A stretch of 6,069 bases of DNA from a bacterium (GTDB lineage Bacteria; Zixibacteria; MSB-5A5; GN15; FEB-12). The position numbers and the translations under genes were made by a program. The stretch covers positions 1 to 6,069 of the forward strand of contig DAOWIM010000255.1 in assembly GCA_030640905.1 (NCBI GenBank), written 5' to 3'. Below are positions 1 through 5,016 of the stretch, in pieces. The stretch's first letter is position 1, and each line of letters starts with the position of its first letter. The notes below the pieces were generated by a model. That model did no database searches and was not told where the DNA came from. It saw nothing but the letters and a program-made list of their open reading frames with translations.

Positions 1-702
1 CAGGTCGGCCTCTATGGTGACACCGAGATGATTGGCCTGGCCGGTTAAGTCGGCCGCCACATGGTAGTCTTTGTCGGTTTTGAAATCGCTATTGCGAAGA
101 TAACACCACAGGACCGTGAACAATCCCAGCTCATGGGCATAGGAAAACGCATCGGTAACTTCCTGCAACTGCCGCATAGCGGTATCGGAACCGAAATAGA
201 TTGTCGCCCCAACACCAACCGCACCCATGTTGAACGCATCCTTGACCTGTGCAAACATCACTTGATCGAACGTGTTGGGGTAGGTCAGTAGTTCGTTGTG
301 ATTCAGTTTCAGGAACATTGGAATCTTGTGGGCGAATTTCCGGCAGATAGAACCGAACACGCCGAAGGTCGAAGTCACGCCGTTGCAACCACCCTCAATC
401 GCCAACTCGACAATCTTCTCTGGATCAAAGTAGATCGGATTGGGGGCAAACGATGCGCCACCGGAATGTTCAATGCCTTGATCGACCGGCAGAATCGACA
501 TGTATCCCGAACCGGCCAGCCGTCCGCTGTTGAACAACCAGTTATAATTGCGAAGCACCGCCGGCGTCCGATCAGAAAGGCCGAAAGCTTCATCGATGAA
601 ATTTGGTCCGGGTAGGTGAAGCGCCGATTTGTCAATGGTCTTGCACTTGTGGGTCAACAGATTTTTATCGTCGCCCAGCAGTTTCTCAATCTTGTTAATC
701 AT
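1..702 (-). CDS. fbaB: Class I fructose-bisphosphate aldolase, N-terminal 234 residues (cut by window edge)
   Basis: This enzyme reversibly cleaves fructose 1,6-bisphosphate into dihydroxyacetone phosphate and glyceraldehyde 3-phosphate in the cytoplasm (glycolysis/gluconeogenesis). The translated frame, open from the ATG at 702 to the window edge, follows E. coli FbaB closely, as recalled from memory: PAVLRN (47-52), GRLAGSGYMSILPVDQG (60-76), the EHSGGASF stretch, KLNHNE (132-137), FNMGAVGVGATIYFGS (157-172) and DLTGQANHL. These are the strands of the DhnA/FbaB-type TIM barrel, unrelated to the zinc-dependent class II enzyme. E. coli FbaB is 350 residues long, so about one third is missing. 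By alignment the Schiff-base lysine (in the E. coli DIVKQK segment) should fall about two codons beyond the left edge, so it cannot be checked here. A GGGAG Shine-Dalgarno (711-715) stands 8 nt before the ATG. It is separated from the upstream CPBP gene by 153 bases containing its own promoter candidate. Family assignment is secure. Confidence 0.96.
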   Translation of the reverse strand, partial: MINKIEKLLGDDKNLLTHKCKTIDKSALHLPGPNFIDEAFGLSDRTPAVLRNYNWLFNSGRLAGSGYMSILPVDQGIEHSGGASFAPNPIYFDPEKIVELAIEGGCNGVTSTFGVFGSICRKFAHKIPMFLKLNHNELLTYPNTFDQVMFAQVKDAFNMGAVGVGATIYFGSDTAMRQLQEVTDAFSYAHELGLFTVLWCYLRNSDFKTDKDYHVAADLTGQANHLGVTIEADL

Positions 703-732
703 CCGACTATCTCCCGCGTTTAGGATCGCGTT

Positions 733-761
733 CTTATACGATTAATTACACTTTTTGAAAA
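733..761 (-). promoter_or_regulatory. Candidate sigma-70 promoter of fbaB
   Basis: Read on the minus strand, a -35-like TTTTCA (756-761, 4 of 6 matches to TTGACA) is followed after exactly 17 bases by TATAAG (733-738, 5 of 6 matches to TATAAT). The predicted start near 726 gives a leader of about 25 nt with a good Shine-Dalgarno. A second, overlapping pair is possible (TTGATT, 16 bases, TGTAAT). The region is AT-rich compared with its surroundings. The assignment is by consensus only. Confidence 0.45.
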
Positions 762-823
762 CCTAAAATCAAGCAGAATTGAGTGCTGCCAGACAGTACG
801 GATTATCTATCTGCCGGCAACTC

Positions 824-842
824 GCCCGGCGTCAGGCCGGGC
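824..842 (-). other. GC-rich stem-loop after the CPBP gene (possible weak terminator)
   Basis: A perfect 7-bp inverted repeat, GCCCGGC and GCCGGGC with a 5-base loop, begins 13 bases after the CPBP stop codon. Its position fits a 3'-end stem of the phzF-CPBP transcript. No T-tract follows on the minus strand (the next bases are GAGTTGCC), so it is not a canonical intrinsic terminator. It could stabilise the 3' end, act with Rho, or let some transcription read into fbaB. Confidence 0.4.
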
Positions 843-855
843 AACGTCGGTGTGA

Positions 856-1575
856 TCAGAATAACTCCAACAGATAGTCGATGCCGCTTCCCCCGACGTT
901 GGCCATGACATGAACAACTATGGCAGGAATGAGACTCCCTGTTTTCTCGCGATAGTACCCGGCTACTAACCCCACGAAGAAGGCAAATACCACAATAAGG
1001 GCCACCAGTGAACCGGAGGCGCCGATTGCCAGCAGGCCGGTGTGCATCAGGCCGAAAAACAGAGCCGCCACAAGAACAGGCAGGCTGATCCGAATGCCAG
1101 CCACGCTTATTCCATGTTTTTGCAGAGGAGCCAGAAAGCTCTGTACCAACCCCCGCGTCAGAACCTCCTCGGCGATGCTGGCACCTATCCAGATAATAAC
1201 AACCGTCTGCAGAAAGGAGAAATCCTGCATGGATGGGTGTTTGTCGGGGGCGAGGAGTAGGCCCACGGCACTCATTAGAACTCCAAGTCCCAGGCCCAGC
1301 AGGACCACTCGTCCCCACGTCAGATCTCGCGCCACCTTGAAGCCGTAAAGGGATATCCTCCCTCTGCTGACAAGCAGTATTAGCAGGAATGCGCAAACCA
1401 GCATGGCCAGTTCACCGGCGATACCGACTGTCCACTGGTTCGAGAGGAAAGAATCAGGCTGATCCTGCAGATACATGGTTGCGGATGATATAGCCATCAA
1501 CCCCAACATACCAAGAAGGGTGGCGGCAATGATTCTGCCTGCAGCACGGACAAACTGGTATCGAAAAACACTCAT
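856..1575 (-). CDS. CPBP (CAAX-protease-like) intramembrane metalloprotease, 239 aa
   Basis: This is a polytopic membrane protein of the CPBP/Abi family, relatives of the eukaryotic CAAX prenyl protease Rce1. Bacterial members act as intramembrane proteases or bacteriocin-immunity-type proteins, and the substrate here is unknown. The family motifs are all present: EEVLTR (E136, E137, R141), FGLMH (F174 to H178) and HVMAN (H222 to N226). These supply the glutamates and histidines expected to build the active site. Hydrophobic segments at about 13-37, 50-70, 88-110, 122-134, 163-183, 188-207 and 214-228 suggest 6-7 membrane passes. I chose the ATG at 1575 because GGGAG lies 7 nt before it. An in-frame ATG 12 codons upstream (1611) has only a poor ribosome site and would add a polar tail. 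It follows phzF by 51 bases on the same strand, so co-transcription is likely, but nothing shows a shared function. Confidence 0.9.
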   Translation of the reverse strand: MSVFRYQFVRAAGRIIAATLLGMLGLMAISSATMYLQDQPDSFLSNQWTVGIAGELAMLVCAFLLILLVSRGRISLYGFKVARDLTWGRVVLLGLGLGVLMSAVGLLLAPDKHPSMQDFSFLQTVVIIWIGASIAEEVLTRGLVQSFLAPLQKHGISVAGIRISLPVLVAALFFGLMHTGLLAIGASGSLVALIVVFAFFVGLVAGYYREKTGSLIPAIVVHVMANVGGSGIDYLLELF

Positions 1576-1582
1576 AGCGCTT

Positions 1583-1587
1583 CTCCC
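1583..1587 (-). promoter_or_regulatory. Ribosome binding site deciding the CPBP gene start
   Basis: GGGAG on the minus strand lies 7 bases before the ATG at 1575. The alternative ATG at 1611 lacks a comparable site, so the shorter protein is preferred. Confidence 0.65.
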
Positions 1588-1626
1588 TGATAACACGCGT
1601 GACTCATCCAATAGTACAACTATATC

Positions 1627-2433
1627 TCAGGTCAAACCAGCTTCGTTGGCCAGCTCACCGCGGATAACCGTTATGGCCCGGCCACCGAGAAGAACGCGGT
1701 CACCATCGACTCGCACCCGAACTTCCCCGCCACGAGCCGAGGCCTGGTACGCCAGGAACTGGCTCTTGCCCAATTTCTCCTGCCAGTAAGGGCCGAGCAC
1801 GGTGTACGCCGAGCCGGTCACCGGGTCTTCGGCAACCCCAACCGCCGGTGCAAAAAAGCGAGAGATGAAATCATACGGTTGACCGTCGCTGCGACTGGTG
1901 ACAATCGTACCGCGAGCCGGAAGCTCTCCGAGACGACCGATATCGGACTTGAGCGACCTGACAATCTCATCGGATTTGACTTCCACGATGACATCAAACC
2001 GGCTTTTACCAACAGCAACAATTTTGGCTCCCAGCGCATCTTCCAAACCATCGGGTACCGGACAACTCGTAGCAGGGTTGGCCGGGAAATCAAGCTCGAT
2101 CCACTCTCCATCTTTCCGGGCAATCAATTCGCCACTGAGAGTATTGAAACTGATATCCTGATCGGTCGCGATGTGGCCTTCCTCCCAGAGCACATGGGCC
2201 GATGCCAGCGTAGCATGACCGCACAGTTCCACCTCCGCCGCGGGAGTGAACCAGCGAAGATTATAACCATTGTCAGCAGGAAACAGAAACGCTGTCTCGG
2301 ACAGATTCATCTCGAGCGCTACCTTCTGCATCCAACGCTCGTCCGCGGCTCTCTTGAGAATACATACACCGGCGGGGTTACCCTCAAACGGCTCAGATGC
2401 AAATGAATCAACTTGTACTATTTTTTGTCCCAT
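1627..2433 (-). CDS. PhzF family isomerase/epimerase-like protein, 268 aa
   Basis: This protein belongs to the PhzF/YddE family, which has a two-domain diaminopimelate-epimerase-like fold without the paired cysteines. PhzF itself isomerises a dihydro-anthranilate intermediate of phenazine synthesis. Most genomic homologues, including E. coli YddE, have no assigned substrate, and no other phenazine gene is present, so a phenazine role is not supported. Family marks are the N-terminal QVDSFASEPFEGNPAGV run (GNPAGV 18-23), MNLSETAF with E46 matching the catalytic glutamate of PhzF, ELCGHATLAS (69-78), and AEDPVTGSA (201-209) opening the second half. The length is slightly below the usual 280-300 residues but both ends look complete. 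An AGAGG Shine-Dalgarno (2441-2445) lies 7 nt before the ATG. The strong terminator at 2734-2763 isolates it from the STAS operon, so its promoter must lie inside or after the gene remnant. A possible pair there is TTGGCG (2589-2594), 17 bases, TATTAT (2566-2571). Confidence 0.92.
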   Translation of the reverse strand: MGQKIVQVDSFASEPFEGNPAGVCILKRAADERWMQKVALEMNLSETAFLFPADNGYNLRWFTPAAEVELCGHATLASAHVLWEEGHIATDQDISFNTLSGELIARKDGEWIELDFPANPATSCPVPDGLEDALGAKIVAVGKSRFDVIVEVKSDEIVRSLKSDIGRLGELPARGTIVTSRSDGQPYDFISRFFAPAVGVAEDPVTGSAYTVLGPYWQEKLGKSQFLAYQASARGGEVRVRVDGDRVLLGGRAITVIRGELANEAGLT

Positions 2434-2472
2434 GTGGGCACCTCTCTTATCTTGTGATGCGATGTTCTGAAA

Positions 2473-2736
2473 CTATATCTGGAACAGGTACTGCATCTTG
2501 AAGAAGAACTGACGCGAAGTTGCGGCCCATTCCGATGCTGATACCGAATCGTAATCGCTTGAGTCATAATAGTGGAAATTGCTGGTAGCGCCAACATAGA
2601 AAACGGTGAACGGATTGAGCCGGTATGTAAGCAGTGGCTCAAGGTCGAGATCATCATAAAAATCGTTGTACTGGACTATCAGACGAAGGGACAGCTCACG
2701 TGAAAATTGATAGTTGAGCCGGCTGCGAAGAATAAA
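2473..2736 (-). pseudogene. C-terminal remnant of a DUF5916-like outer-membrane beta-barrel protein (about 87 codons)
   Basis: The frame ending at the TAG at 2473-2475 reads as the tail of a beta-barrel. It contains LNYQFSRELSLRLIVQYND, DDLDLEPLLTYRLNPFTVFY, a YVGATSNF strand and a terminal SRQFFFKMQYLFQI strand. I recognise this as the C-terminal signature of DUF5916 proteins. Those are large Gram-negative surface proteins, usually over 700 residues, with an N-terminal carbohydrate-binding-like domain and a C-terminal barrel. Only the last few strands remain. Upstream, the frame runs directly into the T-tract and stem of the STAS-operon terminator. The only possible start there is a TTG inside the terminator's flank, with no ribosome site, so it cannot be a working gene. 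The last codons are intact and no internal stop has accumulated, which suggests a fairly recent loss of the 5' part. The right boundary is approximate. Confidence 0.8.
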
Positions 2737-2763
2737 AAAAGCCCCTCCGACAGGAGGGGCTTT
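2734..2763 (-). terminator. Intrinsic terminator of the STAS operon
   Basis: An 11-bp perfect stem (2738-2748 pairing with 2753-2763) with a GC-rich core GCCCCTCC/GGAGGGGC and a 4-base loop is followed on the minus strand by seven T residues (2734-2740). It starts 20 bases after the stop of the second STAS gene. On the plus strand the tail is only TTTC, so termination should work in the minus direction only. Confidence 0.95.
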
Positions 2764-2783
2764 CAAATCAGAGCAGACAAACC

Positions 2784-3116
2784 TTAGAATGCTTTCATTG
2801 CCTCGTCGGCCGTTTCGAAATGTTCAAATACCGAAATGAGCCGTGTGATCGTCAGGATTGACTCGATCTTGCTAATATCAGCCAGGACCAGACGACCTTC
2901 GGCATTCTTCACCGTCGTCAAGGCAGAAATCAACATGCCCAGACCGACTGAGTTCATCCAATCAACTTTGCGCATATCGATGATGAAGTTTTTCTTGTTC
3001 TGAGTGATGTACTCATGAATCCGGCCGTGAAAAAGTGTCGTCTCCTCGCCACCCATAATTTTCCCGGAAACCTTGAATACAACAACTTCACCGTCTAACT
3101 TGTCGTTAAATTTCAT
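2784..3116 (-). CDS. STAS-domain protein, anti-anti-sigma-factor type, 110 aa (second gene of pair)
   Basis: This is a single-domain cytoplasmic STAS protein of the SpoIIAA/RsbV type. Such proteins bind an anti-sigma kinase (or analogous partner) when unphosphorylated and are switched off by phosphorylation of one serine. The helix-start motif is WMNSVGLGMLIS (53-64). S56 occupies the position of the phosphorylated serine of SpoIIAA, the preceding acidic residue is replaced by N55, and the second serine by V57. The GRLVLADISKIE strand-turn and the C-terminal FETADEAMKAF helix complete the fold, and the length is typical. It starts 17 bases after the upstream paralogue, with AAGGA (3124-3128) 7 nt before its ATG, so the two are translated from one mRNA that ends at the terminator 20 bases downstream. 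No kinase, phosphatase or sigma-factor gene is in the window, so the partner is unknown. Confidence 0.92.
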   Translation of the reverse strand: MKFNDKLDGEVVVFKVSGKIMGGEETTLFHGRIHEYITQNKKNFIIDMRKVDWMNSVGLGMLISALTTVKNAEGRLVLADISKIESILTITRLISVFEHFETADEAMKAF

Positions 3117-3133
3117 CTGTGTGTCCTTCTGAT

Positions 3134-3478
3134 CTACTTGTTTTCAAACGAAGCAACTGCTTCTTCAAGACTGTCATAGCTGTCAAAAATCAAATTGAGC
3201 CGCGTCATGGCAATGAGGTTCTGAATTCTGGTGATATTGGCCAAAACGAGACGGCCGCCGCCCTTCTGCACCGTCGTGAGGACCGAGATGAGCATCCCCA
3301 GACCGACCGATCCCATAAGCTCCACTTTGCGCAGATCAACGATGACCTGTTTCTTGTTGAGGTTGAGGTACTGATGGATCTGTCCGTGGAAGAGCGTAAA
3401 GCTCTCTTCGTAGTTTAGAACCTTGCCGGCGATTTCGAATATCGCGATATCGCCTTCGAGTGTGTCCTTGTACTTCAA
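3134..3478 (-). CDS. STAS-domain protein, anti-anti-sigma-factor type, 114 aa (first gene of pair, TTG start)
   Basis: This is a paralogue of the downstream STAS gene. By hand alignment about 55 of 110 positions are identical, with one single-residue gap, so they arose by tandem duplication and have diverged. The motif is LMGSVGLGMLIS (54-65): S57 is kept at the phospho-acceptor position, but the residue before it is G56 rather than the Asp of SpoIIAA (Asn in the neighbour). Most differences lie in the first 50 residues and around the last helix, which are possible partner-binding surfaces. The start is a TTG at 3478, supported by GAGAGGG 7 nt upstream and by the matching MK(F/Y) N-terminus of the paralogue. 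The nearby ATG (3483-3485) is out of frame. The gene is preceded by a 28-base spacer and then the six-unit dyad array and promoter. The phospho-switch role is inferred from family knowledge. Confidence 0.92.
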   Translation of the reverse strand: MKYKDTLEGDIAIFEIAGKVLNYEESFTLFHGQIHQYLNLNKKQVIVDLRKVELMGSVGLGMLISVLTTVQKGGGRLVLANITRIQNLIAMTRLNLIFDSYDSLEEAVASFENK

Positions 3479-3485
3479 ATCTCAT

Positions 3486-3492
3486 CCCTCTC
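3486..3492 (-). promoter_or_regulatory. Ribosome binding site deciding a TTG start
   Basis: GAGAGGG on the minus strand lies exactly 7 bases before the TTG at 3476-3478. No in-frame ATG or GTG is available in a comparable position, so the TTG is taken as the true initiator. Confidence 0.75.
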
Positions 3493-3506
3493 TTTTCTGA
3501 GATTAT

Positions 3507-3611
3507 CCGACTTGTCGGCCTCTCGCCGACTTGTCGGTCTATGGCAACTCGTTGGTCTATGGCAACTCGTTAGTTTTTTACCAACTGGTTGGTCTTTTGC
3601 CAACTGGTTGG
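3507..3611. repeat. Six tandem 12-bp dyads in the leader of the STAS operon
   Basis: Six units of an imperfect palindrome start at 3507, 3526, 3544, 3562, 3581 and 3600 (steps 19, 18, 18, 19, 19). On the plus strand they read CCGACTTGTCGG (twice), GCAACTCGTTGG, GCAACTCGTTAG and CCAACTGGTTGG (twice). The 6-7 base linkers are mostly pyrimidines (TCTATG twice, TCTTTTG, TTTTTTA, CCTCTCG). Arms pair 5 of 5 in units 1, 2, 5 and 6, 4 of 5 in unit 3, and 3 of 5 in unit 4. The third position and its partner change together (G:C in units 1-2, A:T in 3-6). The array lies between the predicted transcription start and the first STAS gene. It may be a set of operators, a structured leader, or a variable-number repeat. 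Confidence 0.9.
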
Positions 3612-3617
3612 TTTAAT

Positions 3618-3646
3618 AATATAGATTGGGCCACTATCAGAATCAA
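3618..3646 (-). promoter_or_regulatory. Sigma-70-like promoter of the STAS operon
   Basis: On the minus strand, TTGATT (3641-3646, 4 of 6 matches) and TATATT (3618-3623, 5 of 6 matches) are separated by exactly 17 bases. The predicted start is near 3611, the outer edge of the dyad array. The mRNA would therefore begin with all six dyads and have a leader of about 130 nt. The prediction rests on consensus only. Confidence 0.55.
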
Positions 3647-3811
3647 GCGGTTTTTGGGGGGTCGCCACCCCTGCCTAGAAGCACCTGTAGTCCGCCGAGA
3701 GGCGCTGTTAGACAGACCATCAGGCAGGCAGAGCCTGACTTAGCCCTCAGTAAGAGAGACAACCAAACCTGCGTCGAAGTTACTTATGTATGGCTCGAAC
3801 TCTACCGGAAC
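3647..3811. other. Gap between recA and the STAS promoter with three small GC-rich hairpins
   Basis: I see no convincing coding sequence here and no canonical terminator for recA. Three short inverted repeats are visible: GGGGT/ACCCC with a 4-base loop (3658-3671), CGCC/GGCG with a GAGA loop on the plus strand (3693-3704), and TCAGGC/GCCTGA with a 7-base loop (3720-3738). None is followed by a T-tract in the recA direction. The stretch could be recA 3'-UTR, a small RNA, or part of an interspersed repeat. Sequence alone does not decide. Confidence 0.4.
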
Positions 3812-4888
3812 CTACTCCGCTACTCCATCGGTTTGGGTCATCGCCTCCGGGGCGCCGAGCTGCTGTTTCACTTTGGCCATGATCTCGCTGCGAATATCTT
3901 CGTGCTCGTCGAGGAATCGCTTGGCGTTTTCACGCCCCTGGCCGAGACGCTCCGACCCATAACTGAACCAGGCGCCTGATTTTTCGACGATATTACTCTC
4001 GGCGGCAATATCAAGCAGTTCACCGGTTACAGAAATGCCTTTGCCATAGATAAGATCAAACTCCGCATCCCGGAAAGGTGGAGCCACCTTGTTCTTGACC
4101 ACTCGCACACGTGTCCGGGAGCCGATCACCTCCTGATTGTCCTTGATAGTAGCGATCTTGCGAATGTCAAGCCGTATCGTCGAGTAGAATTTGAGGGCGT
4201 TGCCGCCGGTGGTGGTCTCCGGGTTGCCAAACATGACGCCGATTTTCATCCGAATCTGATTGATAAAAACAACGGACGTTTTCGATTTTGAAATGATTGC
4301 CGTCAACTTTCGCAGCGCCTGTGACATCAGACGGGCCTGCAAACCCATATGACTGTCACCCATGTCACCCTCGATTTCCGACTTTGGTGTCAGTGCCGCT
4401 ACCGAATCGATAACGACTATATCAACCGCGCCGGATCGTACCAACGTCTCGGTGATCTCAAGCGCCTGCTCGCCGGTATCGGGCTGGGAGACCAATAATT
4501 CGTCAGTGTTGACACCAAGAGCCCGGGCATAGTTGGCATCAAGAGCATGTTCGGCATCAATGAAAGCGGCCACGCCGCCGGCTTTCTGGGTCTCGGCAAT
4601 AATGTGTATGGCCATAGTTGTCTTGCCCGATGATTCCGGGCCATAGATCTCGGTTACTCGACCACGAGGAATACCCCACACACCAAGGGCATGGTCCAGC
4701 CCCAGCGACCCGCTCGGAATAACCTCTATCTCAAGGACCGAACTGTCACCAAGGCGCATGATTGAGCCTTTTCCAAACGACCGCTCGATCTGAGTCAGGG
4801 CAGCGTCGAGGGCTTTTTTGCGATCAGGCATCGTACTGGTTGCCATTTCTGCTTTGCCTTTCTTTATCTGAATTTTCCTGTTTGTCAC
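3812..4888 (-). CDS. recA: RecA recombinase, 358 aa (344 aa from the internal ATG)
   Basis: RecA forms ATP-dependent filaments on single-stranded DNA, catalyses homologous pairing and strand exchange, and triggers LexA self-cleavage in the SOS response. Numbered from the upstream start: Walker A GPESSGKT (83-90), FIDAEHALD with the catalytic glutamate E113, Walker B VVIDS (158-162), DNA-binding loop L1 in EIEGDMGDSHMGLQAR (171-186), and L2 from NQIRMKIGVMFGNPETT with Q211 at the ATP-sensing position. The C-terminal domain is complete, ending in a short, mildly acidic tail. Position 71 is Trp in GVWGIPRGR, where most RecA proteins have Gly. The outer start is a GTG (4888) with GGAG 5 nt upstream; it adds a basic 14-residue extension. 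The internal ATG at 4846 gives the classical N-terminus and length but has only a weak AAGG at 10 nt. I list the outer start and consider the two about equally likely. The gene is monocistronic as far as can be seen. Confidence 0.98.
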   Translation of the reverse strand: MTNRKIQIKKGKAEMATSTMPDRKKALDAALTQIERSFGKGSIMRLGDSSVLEIEVIPSGSLGLDHALGVWGIPRGRVTEIYGPESSGKTTMAIHIIAETQKAGGVAAFIDAEHALDANYARALGVNTDELLVSQPDTGEQALEITETLVRSGAVDIVVIDSVAALTPKSEIEGDMGDSHMGLQARLMSQALRKLTAIISKSKTSVVFINQIRMKIGVMFGNPETTTGGNALKFYSTIRLDIRKIATIKDNQEVIGSRTRVRVVKNKVAPPFRDAEFDLIYGKGISVTGELLDIAAESNIVEKSGAWFSYGSERLGQGRENAKRFLDEHEDIRSEIMAKVKQQLGAPEAMTQTDGVAE

Positions 4889-4921
4889 GGCTTCTCCAAA
4901 GGTAAGAAATGGATCAAACCG

Positions 4922-4930
4922 AATATATCA
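4922..4930 (-). promoter_or_regulatory. Candidate extended -10 promoter of recA
   Basis: TGATATATT on the minus strand is a TG-extended -10 element (TATATT at 4922-4927). It predicts a start near 4915, about 27 nt before the GTG start. The -35 position (4945-4950, TTTTAT) is poor. The consensus TTGACA at 4957-4962 is too far upstream (29 bases) to pair with this -10, and the hexamers 16-18 bases from it match poorly. An activator-independent extended -10 promoter is therefore the best reading. Confidence 0.4.
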
Positions 4931-4951
4931 CATTCTAATCGCTCATAAAAT

Positions 4952-5016
4952 AGTTTTGTCAACTGACAGGAGAGGTCACTAATTGTGCCCCTCGAGAGCC
5001 ACAAGTTGACAATACT
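4952..5016. repeat. Mirrored 13-bp elements with TTGACA between recA and the PEP-CTERM gene; one is a dyad (possible operator)
   Basis: AGTTGACAAAACT on the minus strand (4952-4964) and AGTTGACAATACT on the plus strand (5004-5016) match at 12 of 13 positions and face away from each other, 39 bases apart. The recA-side copy also belongs to the dyad TGTCA-GT-TGACA (minus strand, 4957-4968), centred about 48 bases before the predicted recA start. Such a dyad near recA is a reasonable candidate for a LexA-type operator, but it does not match the E. coli (CTGT-N8-ACAG) or Bacillus (GAAC-N4-GTTC) boxes. The elements could instead be two -35 hexamers. Confidence 0.4.

Noticed and set aside
803..1396. 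Minus-strand 197-codon frame overlapping the CPBP gene
   Set aside because: It lies in another frame of the motif-bearing CPBP gene, is rich in Arg, Cys, Gly and Ser, and has no recognisable domain. It is a shadow frame.
1879..2406. Plus-strand 175-codon frame opposite phzF
   Set aside because: It lies antisense to a clearly recognisable phzF gene, with no ribosome site or recognisable domain. It is a shadow frame.
2473..2766. Complete 97-residue small protein starting with TTG
   Set aside because: The first 10 or so codons are the terminator stem and T-tract, there is no ribosome site, and the rest matches only the tail of a much larger barrel family. It is better described as a gene remnant.
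3507..3611. CRISPR array
   Set aside because: The repeats are 12 bases with 6-7 base, low-complexity linkers. CRISPR repeats and unique spacers are each about 25-40 bases, and there are no cas genes.
3658..3671. recA intrinsic terminator (GGGGT/ACCCC stem)
   Set aside because: On the minus strand the stem is followed by Cs and As, not by a T-tract, and the stem is only 5 bp.
3531..3743. Plus-strand frame of 70 codons across the dyad array
   Set aside because: Its apparent repeats (YGNSLV twice) are simply the translated dyad array, there is no ribosome site, and it runs against the STAS promoter and leader.
4957..4962. TTGACA as the -35 box of recA
   Set aside because: The hexamers 16-18 bases downstream match the -10 consensus poorly (2-3 of 6), and the good TATATT is 29 bases away. 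It is more likely part of an operator dyad.
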